A stretch of 64,000 nucleotides of DNA, taken from NCBI RefSeq assembly GCF_014646275.1, contig NZ_BMND01000028.1, positions 39,140 through 103,139 on the forward strand, in the 5' to 3' direction. Shown here piece after piece: positions 17,410-25,783 of the stretch. A program made the position numbers and the translations under genes. The DNA is from Streptomyces kronopolitis (GTDB taxonomy: Bacteria > Actinomycetota > Actinomycetes > Streptomycetales > Streptomycetaceae). Every line of letters begins with the position of its first letter. The first letter of the stretch is position 1. Under the pieces are notes generated by a model that saw nothing but the letters and a program-made list of their open reading frames with translations, was not told the origin of the DNA and searched no databases.

Positions 17410-17835
17410 ACGGTGGGCGAGCCGCGCGATGCGGAGCGCAGCAGCAGCGAGCGCCCGCGCTGCTGCCGGGCGGCCTCACGGGCTGTCAGAGGATCGTCCC
17501 GTGATCCGGGGCCGGGCGCCAGAGGGCGGAAAGTCTCGCGGGTAGGTTTTACTGGTACGCATATGCGAACCTCTTCGACGAAGAGGACATACACGGCGCT
17601 CGCGAGGCGCCGCGGCTCGGGGAACAAATCGCCCATGGTCCGGGCGGTTCATGTAACTCTTCCCACAGGGCCGGACGCTTGCCTGATCGGCACCGGGCGC
17701 CCGTGTGAGTCCGGCGTAAGCACGATATGCCTGGTCAGCCGCGCTCGCCAGGCGAGCGGATCCGGCCCGGGGGTGGTAAGGGGATGCCCCCTGCCGTGAC
17801 GGGGGCGGGCCGGACGGTATGAGACGTTCGTGGGC
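17410..17835. promoter_or_regulatory. Divergent promoter region with clustered inverted repeats
   Basis: These 426 bases hold no convincing gene. Three symmetric elements cluster: CGCATATGCG at 17558-17567, the hairpin CCTCTTCGACGAAGAGG at 17570-17586, and CGGCGC/GCGCCG around TCGCGAG just after 17590. They lie between the sensor phosphatase and a small gene and are candidates for operators or RNA structure. No -35/-10 pair was assigned. Confidence 0.4.
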
Positions 17836-18174
17836 ATGCATGTTCCCGAGGAGATCCGTACCGAGGCGGCCGCGCTCATCGACCACCACGCGCTCGGGCT
17901 GTGGAAGCCGAGTGACGCCGACCGGCGGGCCGCCGTGTCGCTGTACCGCTTCCTCGAAACCGGTGTGCCGCTCACGAGCGAGCAGATCCGGGCCGCCCTT
18001 GCGCACGCGGAACCGCCGGCCGGGCTGCACGAGCGGCTGCTGACGCTGCTGGACGGGACCGCCCGCCTGCTCGACGACGCGGCGGTGGCCGACAGCCCCG
18101 CCGGCCGGGACGCCGTCGACCACGTATGCCTTCTGCTGGACGCGCTCGCGCTCTCCCGGCTCTCCGGGCAGTAA
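17836..18174 (+). CDS. Hypothetical helical protein, 112 aa
   Basis: The protein is predicted all-helical and soluble (EEIRTEAAALIDHHALGLW, then several Leu/Ala-rich helices). No motif or membrane segment is visible. ATG at 17836 is used; a GTG at 17830 is possible. The Shine-Dalgarno is weak for both. It ends before a convergent APC permease with a hairpin between. No family is recognised. Confidence 0.6.
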   Translation: MHVPEEIRTEAAALIDHHALGLWKPSDADRRAAVSLYRFLETGVPLTSEQIRAALAHAEPPAGLHERLLTLLDGTARLLDDAAVADSPAGRDAVDHVCLLLDALALSRLSGQ

Positions 18175-18181
18175 GCGGAAG

Positions 18182-18210
18182 GCCCGCCCGGGCAAGCGCG
18201 CCGGGCGGGC
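18182..18210. terminator. Bidirectional hairpin terminator
   Basis: Perfect 10-bp inverted repeat GCCCGCCCGG/CCGGGCGGGC with a 9-nt loop between the convergent small gene and the APC permease. Confidence 0.75.
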
Positions 18211-18231
18211 GGGTTCCGGGGCCGTGCGGCC

Positions 18232-19686
18232 TTATGAGGACTGCGGGGCGGCCGCCGCCATGGCGGGGGCCTGCTCGTCCTCGGGCACCGAGATCACCCA
18301 GTGCGTCTCCTGGCGGGGGCGCAGGTAGAGGGCCCAGTACCCGGCGGCGGCCAGCACGATCGCGCCGGTGATGGCGAGGCTCTTGACGCTCTGCTGGTAG
18401 AGCACCCACGCCAGCACCACGATCAGCAGCGCCGGGATCGCCGGCCACAGCGGCATCCGCCAGGCCAGCCGGTGCTTGTGCTCACCGCGGCGCGAGACCA
18501 GGGCACCCAGGGCGACGAAGACGTACATCGCGGCGACGGCCACGCCGGTGACCTCGCTGAGGGTGTCCAGGTTGACGAAGCACAGGGCCGCCCCGGGCAC
18601 GCCGACCGCGAGGGTCGCGGCCCAGGGGGAGCCGAAGCGCCGGCCGACGTGCGAGAAGACGCGGTTGACCGGGGTGGGCCAGGCGGCGTCGCGCGCCGAG
18701 GAGAAGACCACCCGGGAGTTCTGGATCACCATCACGATCGCCGCGTTGATGATCGCCAGGGCGATGCAGAGGCTGACGAAGGTGCCGACGCCCGAGTTGC
18801 TCCACTCCTGCACCATGCCGGCGACGTCACCTGCGCCGAGGGTCTTCAGGTCGGGGGCGCCCAGGGTGATGGCGACGACCGGGATCAGGACGACGGCCGC
18901 GCCGATGGCGAGGGTCCACAGCACGGTGCGCGAGACGTTGCGGCGGGGGTTGTCCATCTCCTCGGCCAGGTACACGGCGGTGGAGAAGCCCTGGAGGATG
19001 AAGAGCGCGGTGGCCAGCCCGGCCACGATGAGGCCCCCGGTGACCGCGGCGCTGTGCCCGTTCCCGGCGTCGATGACCGGGTGGACCAGGACGGACGCGG
19101 GCCGCTGGGTGTGGGTGAAGCCGAGGAAGGCGACGACCGCGCTGGCCACGACCTCCAGCACCAGGAAGATGCCGGTGATCCAGGCGTTGGCGCGCAGATC
19201 GAGCAGGCCCATGGCGGTGGCCAGCAGCATCACCGCGGCGGCGGTCCACTGCGGATCGAGATGCACGATCGGGGCCAGATACTCGGCGGTGCCCAGCGCG
19301 ATGATGGGCGGCACGACCATCACGACGATCAGCGAGAGTATGAAAACCAGCCAGCCGGCGAGGCGGCCCATGAGCGTGCCGACCATGGCGTACTCGCCAC
19401 CGGAACTCGGTATCAGCGTGCCGAGTTCGGAGTAGGTGAAGGCCACCCCGACACACAGCAGCGCCGCGACGGCGATGGTCAGCGCGGTGCCCGTGCCCAG
19501 GGTGGCGAAGGAGTCCGGAACGATCACGAAGAGCGAGGACGCCGGGGTCAGACAGGACAGCGTGAGCAGGGTGCCGCCGACCACACCGATCGACCGGGTG
19601 AGTTTGGGGCTGGTCGCGGTGTCCCCCTCGGTGACCGCGCGGGTGTCCCGCTCAGGCGCTGCGGGGGCAACAGGCGTGTAGGGCAT
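18232..19686 (-). CDS. APC-family amino acid permease
   Basis: The 484-aa integral membrane protein has about twelve segments after a hydrophilic N-terminus of roughly 35 residues. The segment-1 region shows the APC hallmark (TRSIGVVGGTLLTLSCLTPASS), and SSGGEYAMVG and 'STAVYLAEEMDNPRRNVSRT' are typical of the family. It would import an amino acid or amine by coupling to ion or proton flux. The ATG at 19686 is preceded by GGATACCGAG; a longer frame to 19734 looks non-coding. The substrate is not identifiable. Confidence 0.9.
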   Translation of the reverse strand: MPYTPVAPAAPERDTRAVTEGDTATSPKLTRSIGVVGGTLLTLSCLTPASSLFVIVPDSFATLGTGTALTIAVAALLCVGVAFTYSELGTLIPSSGGEYAMVGTLMGRLAGWLVFILSLIVVMVVPPIIALGTAEYLAPIVHLDPQWTAAAVMLLATAMGLLDLRANAWITGIFLVLEVVASAVVAFLGFTHTQRPASVLVHPVIDAGNGHSAAVTGGLIVAGLATALFILQGFSTAVYLAEEMDNPRRNVSRTVLWTLAIGAAVVLIPVVAITLGAPDLKTLGAGDVAGMVQEWSNSGVGTFVSLCIALAIINAAIVMVIQNSRVVFSSARDAAWPTPVNRVFSHVGRRFGSPWAATLAVGVPGAALCFVNLDTLSEVTGVAVAAMYVFVALGALVSRRGEHKHRLAWRMPLWPAIPALLIVVLAWVLYQQSVKSLAITGAIVLAAAGYWALYLRPRQETHWVISVPEDEQAPAMAAAAPQSS

Positions 19687-19999
19687 CTCGGTATCCGTAT
19701 CCCATCGGTGCTGGCGGCATGAGGGGTGCTGCATGTGGGGGGAACGCCGTAAAGCGGCGCGAACCCGGACAACCGCGTTTCCGCTTTGGTGACCGAATAC
19801 AACCCCCGCCGACGACTCCCGTCAAGACCCCGTTAACGGTGTGAGACAACGAAATCCGCAGCATCGCCCGCCACTTGGAACGCTTATCCACGATCCAGGG
19901 ACAGAATCCAAGCGGATATCGCGGCCGGACGGGGCAGCGGGAGAGGCTCGCGGGCACCGCCGAATCCGTAGCGGTCCCGGCGGATCCGTGCCCGCCGCG
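19687..19999. other. Intergenic region before the permease
   Basis: These 313 bases have no gene. They are less GC-rich than the surroundings at 19760-19870 and include the palindrome CCGTTAACGG at 19830-19839, a possible operator for the permease on the minus strand. Confidence 0.4.
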
Positions 20000-22084
20000 T
20001 CACCCCTTGTGCGTGTGCACCCGGGCGATCAGCAGCGCCACGTCGTCGTGGTCGTGCTCGTCGCGCAGGGCGGCCAGCAGGCGGTCGCAGAGCACTTCCA
20101 GGTCCTGCTCGGGCTCCGCCAGCAGCTCCAGCAGGGTGTCCAGCCGGGCGTCAATCGGCTGGTCGCGGGTCTCGATCAGCCCGTCGGTGTAGAGCACCAG
20201 CTGATCGCCGTCGCGCAGCGGGACCGTGGTCCGCTCGAAGGGGACGCCACCGACGCCGAGCGGCGCGCCGGTGGGCAGGTCCAGCAGCTCCGGCGGCCGG
20301 TCCGGCCGCAGCACGATCGGTGGCAGATGCCCGGCGACGGAGACCCGGCACTCGGTGCGGTGCGGGTCGTACACGGCGTACAGGCAGGTGGCGAAGGCCG
20401 GGTCGAGGCCGCCGGCGATGTGGTCGAGGTGGCGCAGCACCTCGTCCGGGTCGAGGTCGAGGTCGGCCAGGGCGCGGGCGGTGGTGCGCAGCTGTCCCAT
20501 GGTGGCGGCGGCGTTGATGCCGCTGCCCATGACGTCGCCGACGACCAGCGCGGTCTTGTCCCCGGCCACGGGTATCGCGTCGAACCAGTCGCCGCCGACC
20601 TCGCTGGCCGCCTGGGCGGGCTGGTAGCGGTAGGCGATCTGCATGGCCGTGGGCTGCGTCGGCCGGTGGTTCATCAGATGGCGCTGGAGGGTGAGCGCGG
20701 TGCGGCGTTCGCTCTGGTAGGAACGCGCGTTGTCGATGCAGACCGCCGCCCGGGCGGCCAGTTCCACGGCGAGCACCGCGTCGTCCTCGTCGAACGGCTC
20801 CGGATTGCGCACGCGGTAGAGCGACAGCGCGCCGAGCACCTCACCGCGGGCGATCAGCGGGACGGCCAGATAGGAGTGCAGCCCCGCCTTCTTCAGCAGG
20901 GCGGCCCCCTGCGGGTCCGCGGCGATGTGCGGCAGGTCCTCCTCGCCCACCTGGGAGACCAGCACCGGGCGCGCCTCGGTCACACAGCGGGTGATCAGCC
21001 GGTCGGCCTCGTAGGAGGCGATCTGGCCGGTGGGGTCGGCGGCGCGGGCGGCCTCGGTGGAGTAGGCCGTGGAGACCGCGAGCGCCCGGAAGCGGGCCGG
21101 GCCGCCGCGGGCGAGCGAGGTCGGGCGCCGCCCGTCCAATACGGCGTCGAGGACGTCGACGGCGGCCAGGTCCGCGAGTTCGGGGACGATGACGTCGGCC
21201 AGTTCGTGCGCGGTCTGGTCGACGTCGAGGGTGGTGCCGACGGTGGCGGAGGCGTCGGCGATGACGGCCAGCCGCCTGCGGGCGCGGGCCGCCTCGGTGG
21301 CGGCCCGGTGCTGCTCGGTGACGTCCACGACCGAGGTGGCCAGCCCCAGCACCCGGCCGTGGGCGTCCTCCAGGCGGTAATACGACACCGACCAGGCCTT
21401 GTCGGCGTGCGGATCGGAGGCGGTACGCCCGAGGGTGAACTGGTCGAGCATCGGCGTACCGGTGTCGAGGACCTCGCGCATGCTGGCCACGATGGTGTCG
21501 GTGTCCAGGAAGGAGAGCGCCTCGCGGACCTCGTGGCCGATGTGCCGGTCGGCCGGCAGCTCGTTGATGCGCTCCAGCGCGGGGTTGACCATGACGAAGC
21601 GCAGCGAGGTATCCAGGACGGCCAGGCCGATCGGCGACTGGGCCACCAGCCGGACGGACAGCGCCAGATCGCGCTCCACCCGCCGCAGCACGGCCTGGTC
21701 GGTGGCGATGCCCAGGGCGTAGGACTCGCCGCGCTCGTCCAGCAGCCGCATGTTGCGGAATTCGACGAGCCGGGTGCTGCCGTCCTTGAGCTGGACCGGG
21801 AACACCCCCGCCCAGCTCTCGCCGCCCGACATGACCTCGGTGAAGAGGTTCAGCACCAGATCGAAGTGCTCCGGTCCGACCAGCAGCTGCGCGGCGGACC
21901 GGCCGAGCGCCTCCTGCGCGCTCCAGCCGAACAGCGCCTCGGCCTGCGGACTCCACAGGGTGATCCGTCCGTCCGCGTCCAGCATCACGGCGGCCACGCC
22001 GAGCACGTCCAGCAGGCCGCCTGGCTGCCCCGTTGCGGCCCCTACCCGGGCCGCACCTTCGGGGAACGCGTCGGTCGCACCCAT
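20000..22084 (-). CDS. Sensor phosphatase: PAS, PAS, GAF, SpoIIE
   Basis: The 694-aa cytoplasmic protein has two PAS domains (about 25-130 and 145-265), a GAF domain (~275-440) and a C-terminal PP2C/SpoIIE phosphatase (~465-690). The first PAS contains 'DADGRITLWSPQAEALFGWS'. Phosphatase motifs GGDWFD, VGDVMGSGI, LYTDGLIETRD and DDVALLI are intact. The ATG at 22084 is chosen for its strong GGAAGGAG with a 7-nt spacer, although the frame is open about 170 bp further. It lacks membrane segments and an HATPase, unlike the larger phosphatase nearby. It would sense a small molecule, redox state or light internally and act on an STAS protein. Confidence 0.93.
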   Translation of the reverse strand: MGATDAFPEGAARVGAATGQPGGLLDVLGVAAVMLDADGRITLWSPQAEALFGWSAQEALGRSAAQLLVGPEHFDLVLNLFTEVMSGGESWAGVFPVQLKDGSTRLVEFRNMRLLDERGESYALGIATDQAVLRRVERDLALSVRLVAQSPIGLAVLDTSLRFVMVNPALERINELPADRHIGHEVREALSFLDTDTIVASMREVLDTGTPMLDQFTLGRTASDPHADKAWSVSYYRLEDAHGRVLGLATSVVDVTEQHRAATEAARARRRLAVIADASATVGTTLDVDQTAHELADVIVPELADLAAVDVLDAVLDGRRPTSLARGGPARFRALAVSTAYSTEAARAADPTGQIASYEADRLITRCVTEARPVLVSQVGEEDLPHIAADPQGAALLKKAGLHSYLAVPLIARGEVLGALSLYRVRNPEPFDEDDAVLAVELAARAAVCIDNARSYQSERRTALTLQRHLMNHRPTQPTAMQIAYRYQPAQAASEVGGDWFDAIPVAGDKTALVVGDVMGSGINAAATMGQLRTTARALADLDLDPDEVLRHLDHIAGGLDPAFATCLYAVYDPHRTECRVSVAGHLPPIVLRPDRPPELLDLPTGAPLGVGGVPFERTTVPLRDGDQLVLYTDGLIETRDQPIDARLDTLLELLAEPEQDLEVLCDRLLAALRDEHDHDDVALLIARVHTHKG

Positions 22085-22507
22085 CCAGGCACTCCTTCCG
22101 CCGGTCATCACGGACCGACAGCCGTGGCGCTCTCCGTACATCGGCCGAATCTCACTGTGCTTCCGCTGTTCTCCATCATCTCTCGACACGGGACGGACCT
22201 GCAGGGAGAGCGAGATCCGCAGGCCGGCCGCGATCCGTGCGCGAGCGAGCATTATCCGACGCCGTTCGCAGGTGGGCGACCGTGTTGACGATATTCACAG
22301 CGAGGTTTCCGGCCGGGTTGTGCGGCGCGAAGGGGCGTGCGGGCCGCCGGCGCCCCGCACGGGACGGGTGTGCGCCCGTTGCGACTTGGAGTTCTTGATC
22401 TACAGGGTCTACGCTGAGAACCCTTGGTTGCCTGTAGCAACCAACTGCCGCGAGACCGCACCGGCGCACAGGCTGCGCCCGCCGGCGTCAGGAGGAAGCC
22501 CGACATC
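22085..22507. promoter_or_regulatory. Divergent promoter region with an operator-like palindrome
   Basis: These 423 bases hold promoters for the sensor phosphatase (minus) and the acyl-CoA ligase (plus). A plausible sigma-70-type promoter for the ligase is TTGGAG (22386) - 18 nt - TACGCT (22410). Just after it lies TTGGTTGC-ctgta-GCAACCAA (22424-22444), a perfect 8-bp inverted repeat resembling MarR-family operators. A repressor there would block transcription start. No gene was seen here. Confidence 0.5.
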
Positions 22508-24058
22508 ATGCCCAGCACCGCCCCGACCTTCCGCACGTACGTGGAGGAGAACCTCGATGTCCTTAGTGCCGACCCGGCGCGCGAGGCCCTGGTCCACCAG
22601 GGCCGTCGCGTCACCGCGGGTGAGTTCCGCGCCCTCGTCCACCGCCTGGCCCGCGCCCTGCGCGCCCGCGGCGTCGACCGCGGCACCACCGTCACCCTGC
22701 TGAGCGGCAACCTCCCGGAGACACTCGCCGCCCGCTACGCCGCCAATCTGCTCGGCGCCCGGGTCAACTTCCTCTACAACAAGCTCTCCGCCGAGTCCCA
22801 GGCCGACATCGTCCGCGATGTCGAGACCCGCGCCCTGATCGTCGACCCGCGCCTGGCCGAACGGGCCGCCGAGGTCACCGCGCTGGCGCCGGTGCCGGAC
22901 GTCCTCGTGCTCGGTCCGGCCAAGACGGGCGGCGCGGACCTGCTGGAGCTGGCGGCCGGCGAGTCCGACGAGCCGTTCGCCAGCCGGGCCCGGCCCGACG
23001 ACGTGTGCACCATCCGCCACACCGGCGGCACCACCGGCCACCCCAAGGGCATCTGCACGACCTTCACACAGGCCCGCTGGTTCCACGGGGTGCTCCGGCA
23101 GGAGCCGGAGTCCGGGCGCCGGCAGCTGGTCTGCACGACCCTGGCGCACGCCGCGGGCGTGATGGCCGACAGCACCCTGCACGCCGGCGGCACGGTCGTC
23201 CTGCTCGACGACTTCGACCCGGCGACCGCGCTCGCCGCCATCGAACGCGAGCGCATCACCGAACTGTTCCTGCTGCCGCCGCTGCTCTACCAGCTGATGG
23301 ACCACCCGGACGCGCAGCACACCGACACCTCCAGCCTGCGGATGGTGACGTACGGCGGCTGCCAGGCGTCCCCGGCGCGGATAGCCGACGCGATCCGGAT
23401 GTTCGGCCCGGTGCTGATGCAGGGCTACGGGCAGAACGAGGCCGGCGGCATCAGCATGCTCACCCCGGAGGACCACGACCCCGAGCGCCCCGAGCGGCTG
23501 CGGTCCGCGGGCAAGGTGCTGCCGGAGGTCGAGGTGGCGATCCGCGACGAGGCCGGCCGCGACCTGCCCGCCGGTGAGCACGGCGAGGTCTGCGTCCGCT
23601 CCGACATGATCATGCAGGGGTACTGGAAGCAGCCCGAGCTGACCGCCGAGGTGCTGCGGGACGGCTGGCTGCACACCGGGGACATCGGCTTCCTCGACGA
23701 GGAGGAGTACCTGACCATCGTCGACCGGATCAAGGACATGATCGTCGTGGTCGGCGGCCATGTGTACACCACGGAGCTGGAGGACCTGCTGAACTCGCAC
23801 CCGCAGGTACTGCAGAGCGCGGTGTTCGGGGTCCGCGACGCCGACCGCATGGAGCGGGTGCACGCCGTCGTCGTCCGGGCGCCGGGCGGCACCGTCGACG
23901 CCGCGGAGCTGGGCGCGATGGTGCGGACCGAGCGCGGCGCGATGTACGAGCCCGCACGCCTCACCTTCGTCGAGGCGCTGCCGCTGACCGACGCCGGGAA
24001 GCCGGACAAGAAGGAACTGCGCCGGCAGGCCGAGCAGGAGTCCGGCACCGCCGGATGA
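22508..24058 (+). CDS. AMP-binding acyl-CoA ligase
   Basis: The 516-aa protein is an ANL-superfamily enzyme that activates a carboxylic acid as acyl-AMP and then as a CoA thioester. The P-loop-like A3 motif is IRHTGGTTGHPKG, A5 is GYGQNEAGG, A7/A8 is LHTGDIGFLDEEEYLTIVDR, and the C-terminal catalytic Lys lies in PLTDAGKPDKKELRR. ATG at 22508 has AGGAGGA about 11 nt upstream. It is monocistronic. The substrate could be a fatty or aromatic acid; the palindrome in its promoter suggests ligand-dependent repression, but no regulator gene is adjacent. Confidence 0.92.
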   Translation: MPSTAPTFRTYVEENLDVLSADPAREALVHQGRRVTAGEFRALVHRLARALRARGVDRGTTVTLLSGNLPETLAARYAANLLGARVNFLYNKLSAESQADIVRDVETRALIVDPRLAERAAEVTALAPVPDVLVLGPAKTGGADLLELAAGESDEPFASRARPDDVCTIRHTGGTTGHPKGICTTFTQARWFHGVLRQEPESGRRQLVCTTLAHAAGVMADSTLHAGGTVVLLDDFDPATALAAIERERITELFLLPPLLYQLMDHPDAQHTDTSSLRMVTYGGCQASPARIADAIRMFGPVLMQGYGQNEAGGISMLTPEDHDPERPERLRSAGKVLPEVEVAIRDEAGRDLPAGEHGEVCVRSDMIMQGYWKQPELTAEVLRDGWLHTGDIGFLDEEEYLTIVDRIKDMIVVVGGHVYTTELEDLLNSHPQVLQSAVFGVRDADRMERVHAVVVRAPGGTVDAAELGAMVRTERGAMYEPARLTFVEALPLTDAGKPDKKELRRQAEQESGTAG

Positions 24059-24065
24059 CCGCAGC

Positions 24066-24102
24066 GACGGGCCGCCGCAGCTGAGCGCCACGACGGCCCG
24101 TC
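24066..24102. terminator. Hairpin between convergent genes
   Basis: Inverted repeat GACGGGCCG/CGGCCCGTC with a 19-nt loop, followed by a T/C-rich stretch. It lies between the acyl-CoA ligase stop and the Gly-rich protein stop. Confidence 0.55.
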
Positions 24103-24116
24103 TGTTCTGCTTCCGG

Positions 24117-24401
24117 TCAGAGAATGCCCAGCAGACCGAAGCCGAACGGGAAGCCGAACAGACCGCCGAAGCCGAAGCCCCCACGGCCGAAGCCGCCGAA
24201 GTTGCCGAAGCCGCCACGGCCGAAACCACCGCGGCGACCGCCGTCGAAGCCGCGGTCGAAGCCGCGGTGGTGGCAGTTCTGGCGGTGGTGGTTGCGGCCG
24301 TGGTCGGCCTGGGGGGCGGCAGAGGCGATGCCGGCGAGCGGGACGACGGTGGCGGCGGCAATCGCCGCAGCAGCCACGGAGCGACCTATGAACTTGCGCA
24401 T
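24117..24401 (-). CDS. Small secreted Gly/Phe-rich protein
   Basis: The 94-aa protein has a signal peptide (MRKFIGRSVAAAAIAAATVV, cleavage near Ala-x-Ala at 27-29) and a short His/Asn/Cys segment (DHGRNHHRQNCHHR). A low-complexity tail of GGFGRGGFGNFGG-type repeats ends in a hydrophobic FGFPFGFGLLGIL. AGGAG lies 7 nt upstream of the ATG. It is monocistronic. Gly/Phe-rich secreted proteins often self-associate at the cell surface, but that role is only inferred here and no chaplin or rodlin motif is present. Confidence 0.8.
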   Translation of the reverse strand: MRKFIGRSVAAAAIAAATVVPLAGIASAAPQADHGRNHHRQNCHHRGFDRGFDGGRRGGFGRGGFGNFGGFGRGGFGFGGLFGFPFGFGLLGIL

Positions 24402-24556
24402 TGCGTTTCTCCTGTTTGGCAGGAAATCGGACAGTCGATGAGTACCGCGCACCGCCCAAAACCCCGCAGACACGACGAACAGCCACTCGAACGGCCCCCG
24501 AAATTGCTCCAGTCGCGCTAACGAATCAGGGCCGTCCGCCCCACCCGCCGCGCCGG

Positions 24557-25783
24557 TCACAGCAGGAGGACGACGAGGGCCGCGTCGTCGGTGGCGCCGC
24601 CGGGCGGCAGCAGCTCCACCAGCAGCGCGTCGGCCAGTTCCTCGGCGCCGGCGCCGCGGTGCCGGGTGAGCGCCGCCGCCAGCCGTCCCAGTCCGACGTC
24701 GATGTCCTCGTGGCGGCGCTCGATCAGCCCGTCGGTGTACAGGACCAGCACCGCCCCGTCCTCGAAGGCGACCCCCGCCTCGGGGCGGGCCACGTGCTCG
24801 GGGCGCGCGCCCAGCGGCGGGTCGGTCGCCCCGTCCAGCAGCTCCACCGTGCCGTCCGGGTGCAGCAGAGCCGGCGGCAGATGGCCGGCGCTGCTGTAGG
24901 CGAGGGTGTGCGTGGGCCAGTCGACGACCGCCTGCACCGCGGTGGTGGACTCGGCGCCCTCCACCGACCGGGCGTAGATGCCGAGCACCTCCAGCGCCCG
25001 GGCCGGGCCCTCGGTGACCAGGGTGGCGGCGCTCAGCGCGCTGCGCAGCTGGCCCATGACGCAGGCGGCGTCCAGCCCGTGGCCGACCACATCGCCGACG
25101 GACACCGCCATCCGGTCGCCGGACAGTTCGGCCAGGTCGTACCAGTCGCCGCAGACATTGAGCGCGCCGACCGCCGGCCGGTAGCGCACCGCGGCCCGGT
25201 GGTGGCCGACGAGCCGCGGCGCGGGCAGCATCGCCTCCTGGAGGGCCAGCACCACCTCCCGCTCCCGGTCGTGGGAGCGCCGCAGCCGGTCGTTGACCTC
25301 CTGGAGTTCCTGGGCTCGGCCGAACAGCTCGGCCTCCATCCGCTCCCGGTCGCCGCCGTGGTGGCGGGCGCCGACCCGGACGATGTCGGTGACCTCCTCG
25401 ACCCGGTGCACGATCAGCCGCACCCGTCCGTCGGGGCCGAGCACCGGTGCGTTGACCGGGCTCCAATACCGCTCCTCGAACACGCCGGGGCGGCCGGGCG
25501 GTTCGATGTCGTAGCGCTGCAGCGCCATGGTGTCGCACCGGCCGGTGGCCAGTACCCGCTCCAGGGACGCCCGGAAGTTGCGTATCCCGGTCGCGGCGGG
25601 GTCGTCCGGATTGTCGGGGAACGCGTCGAAGAGGTAGCGGCCGACCAGCTGGCCGCGTTCCCGTCCGGCCCGCTGCAGCAGCGACTCGTTGACCTCGGCG
25701 ATCACCAACTCCGGGGTGAGCAGCAGCACTCCGCCCGGCAGCGCCTGGAACACCGCCGCGTAGTCGATCTCCACGCGGCTCAT
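24557..25783 (-). CDS. PAS-SpoIIE protein phosphatase
   Basis: The 408-aa protein has a PAS domain (~8-125, beginning YAAVFQALPGGVLLLTPELV), a helical linker (EAELFGRAQELQEVNDRL) and a PP2C/SpoIIE domain (~180-405). The motifs CGDWYD, VGDVVGHGLD, LYTDGLIERRH and DDAALVV are present. The first metal motif begins with Cys instead of the usual Gly (CGDWYD). The ATG overlaps the MFS stop by 4 nt (ATGA), so it is translated from the same message as the transporter. This suggests the phosphatase and pump respond to one signal. Confidence 0.92.
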   Translation of the reverse strand: MSRVEIDYAAVFQALPGGVLLLTPELVIAEVNESLLQRAGRERGQLVGRYLFDAFPDNPDDPAATGIRNFRASLERVLATGRCDTMALQRYDIEPPGRPGVFEERYWSPVNAPVLGPDGRVRLIVHRVEEVTDIVRVGARHHGGDRERMEAELFGRAQELQEVNDRLRRSHDREREVVLALQEAMLPAPRLVGHHRAAVRYRPAVGALNVCGDWYDLAELSGDRMAVSVGDVVGHGLDAACVMGQLRSALSAATLVTEGPARALEVLGIYARSVEGAESTTAVQAVVDWPTHTLAYSSAGHLPPALLHPDGTVELLDGATDPPLGARPEHVARPEAGVAFEDGAVLVLYTDGLIERRHEDIDVGLGRLAAALTRHRGAGAEELADALLVELLPPGGATDDAALVVLLL

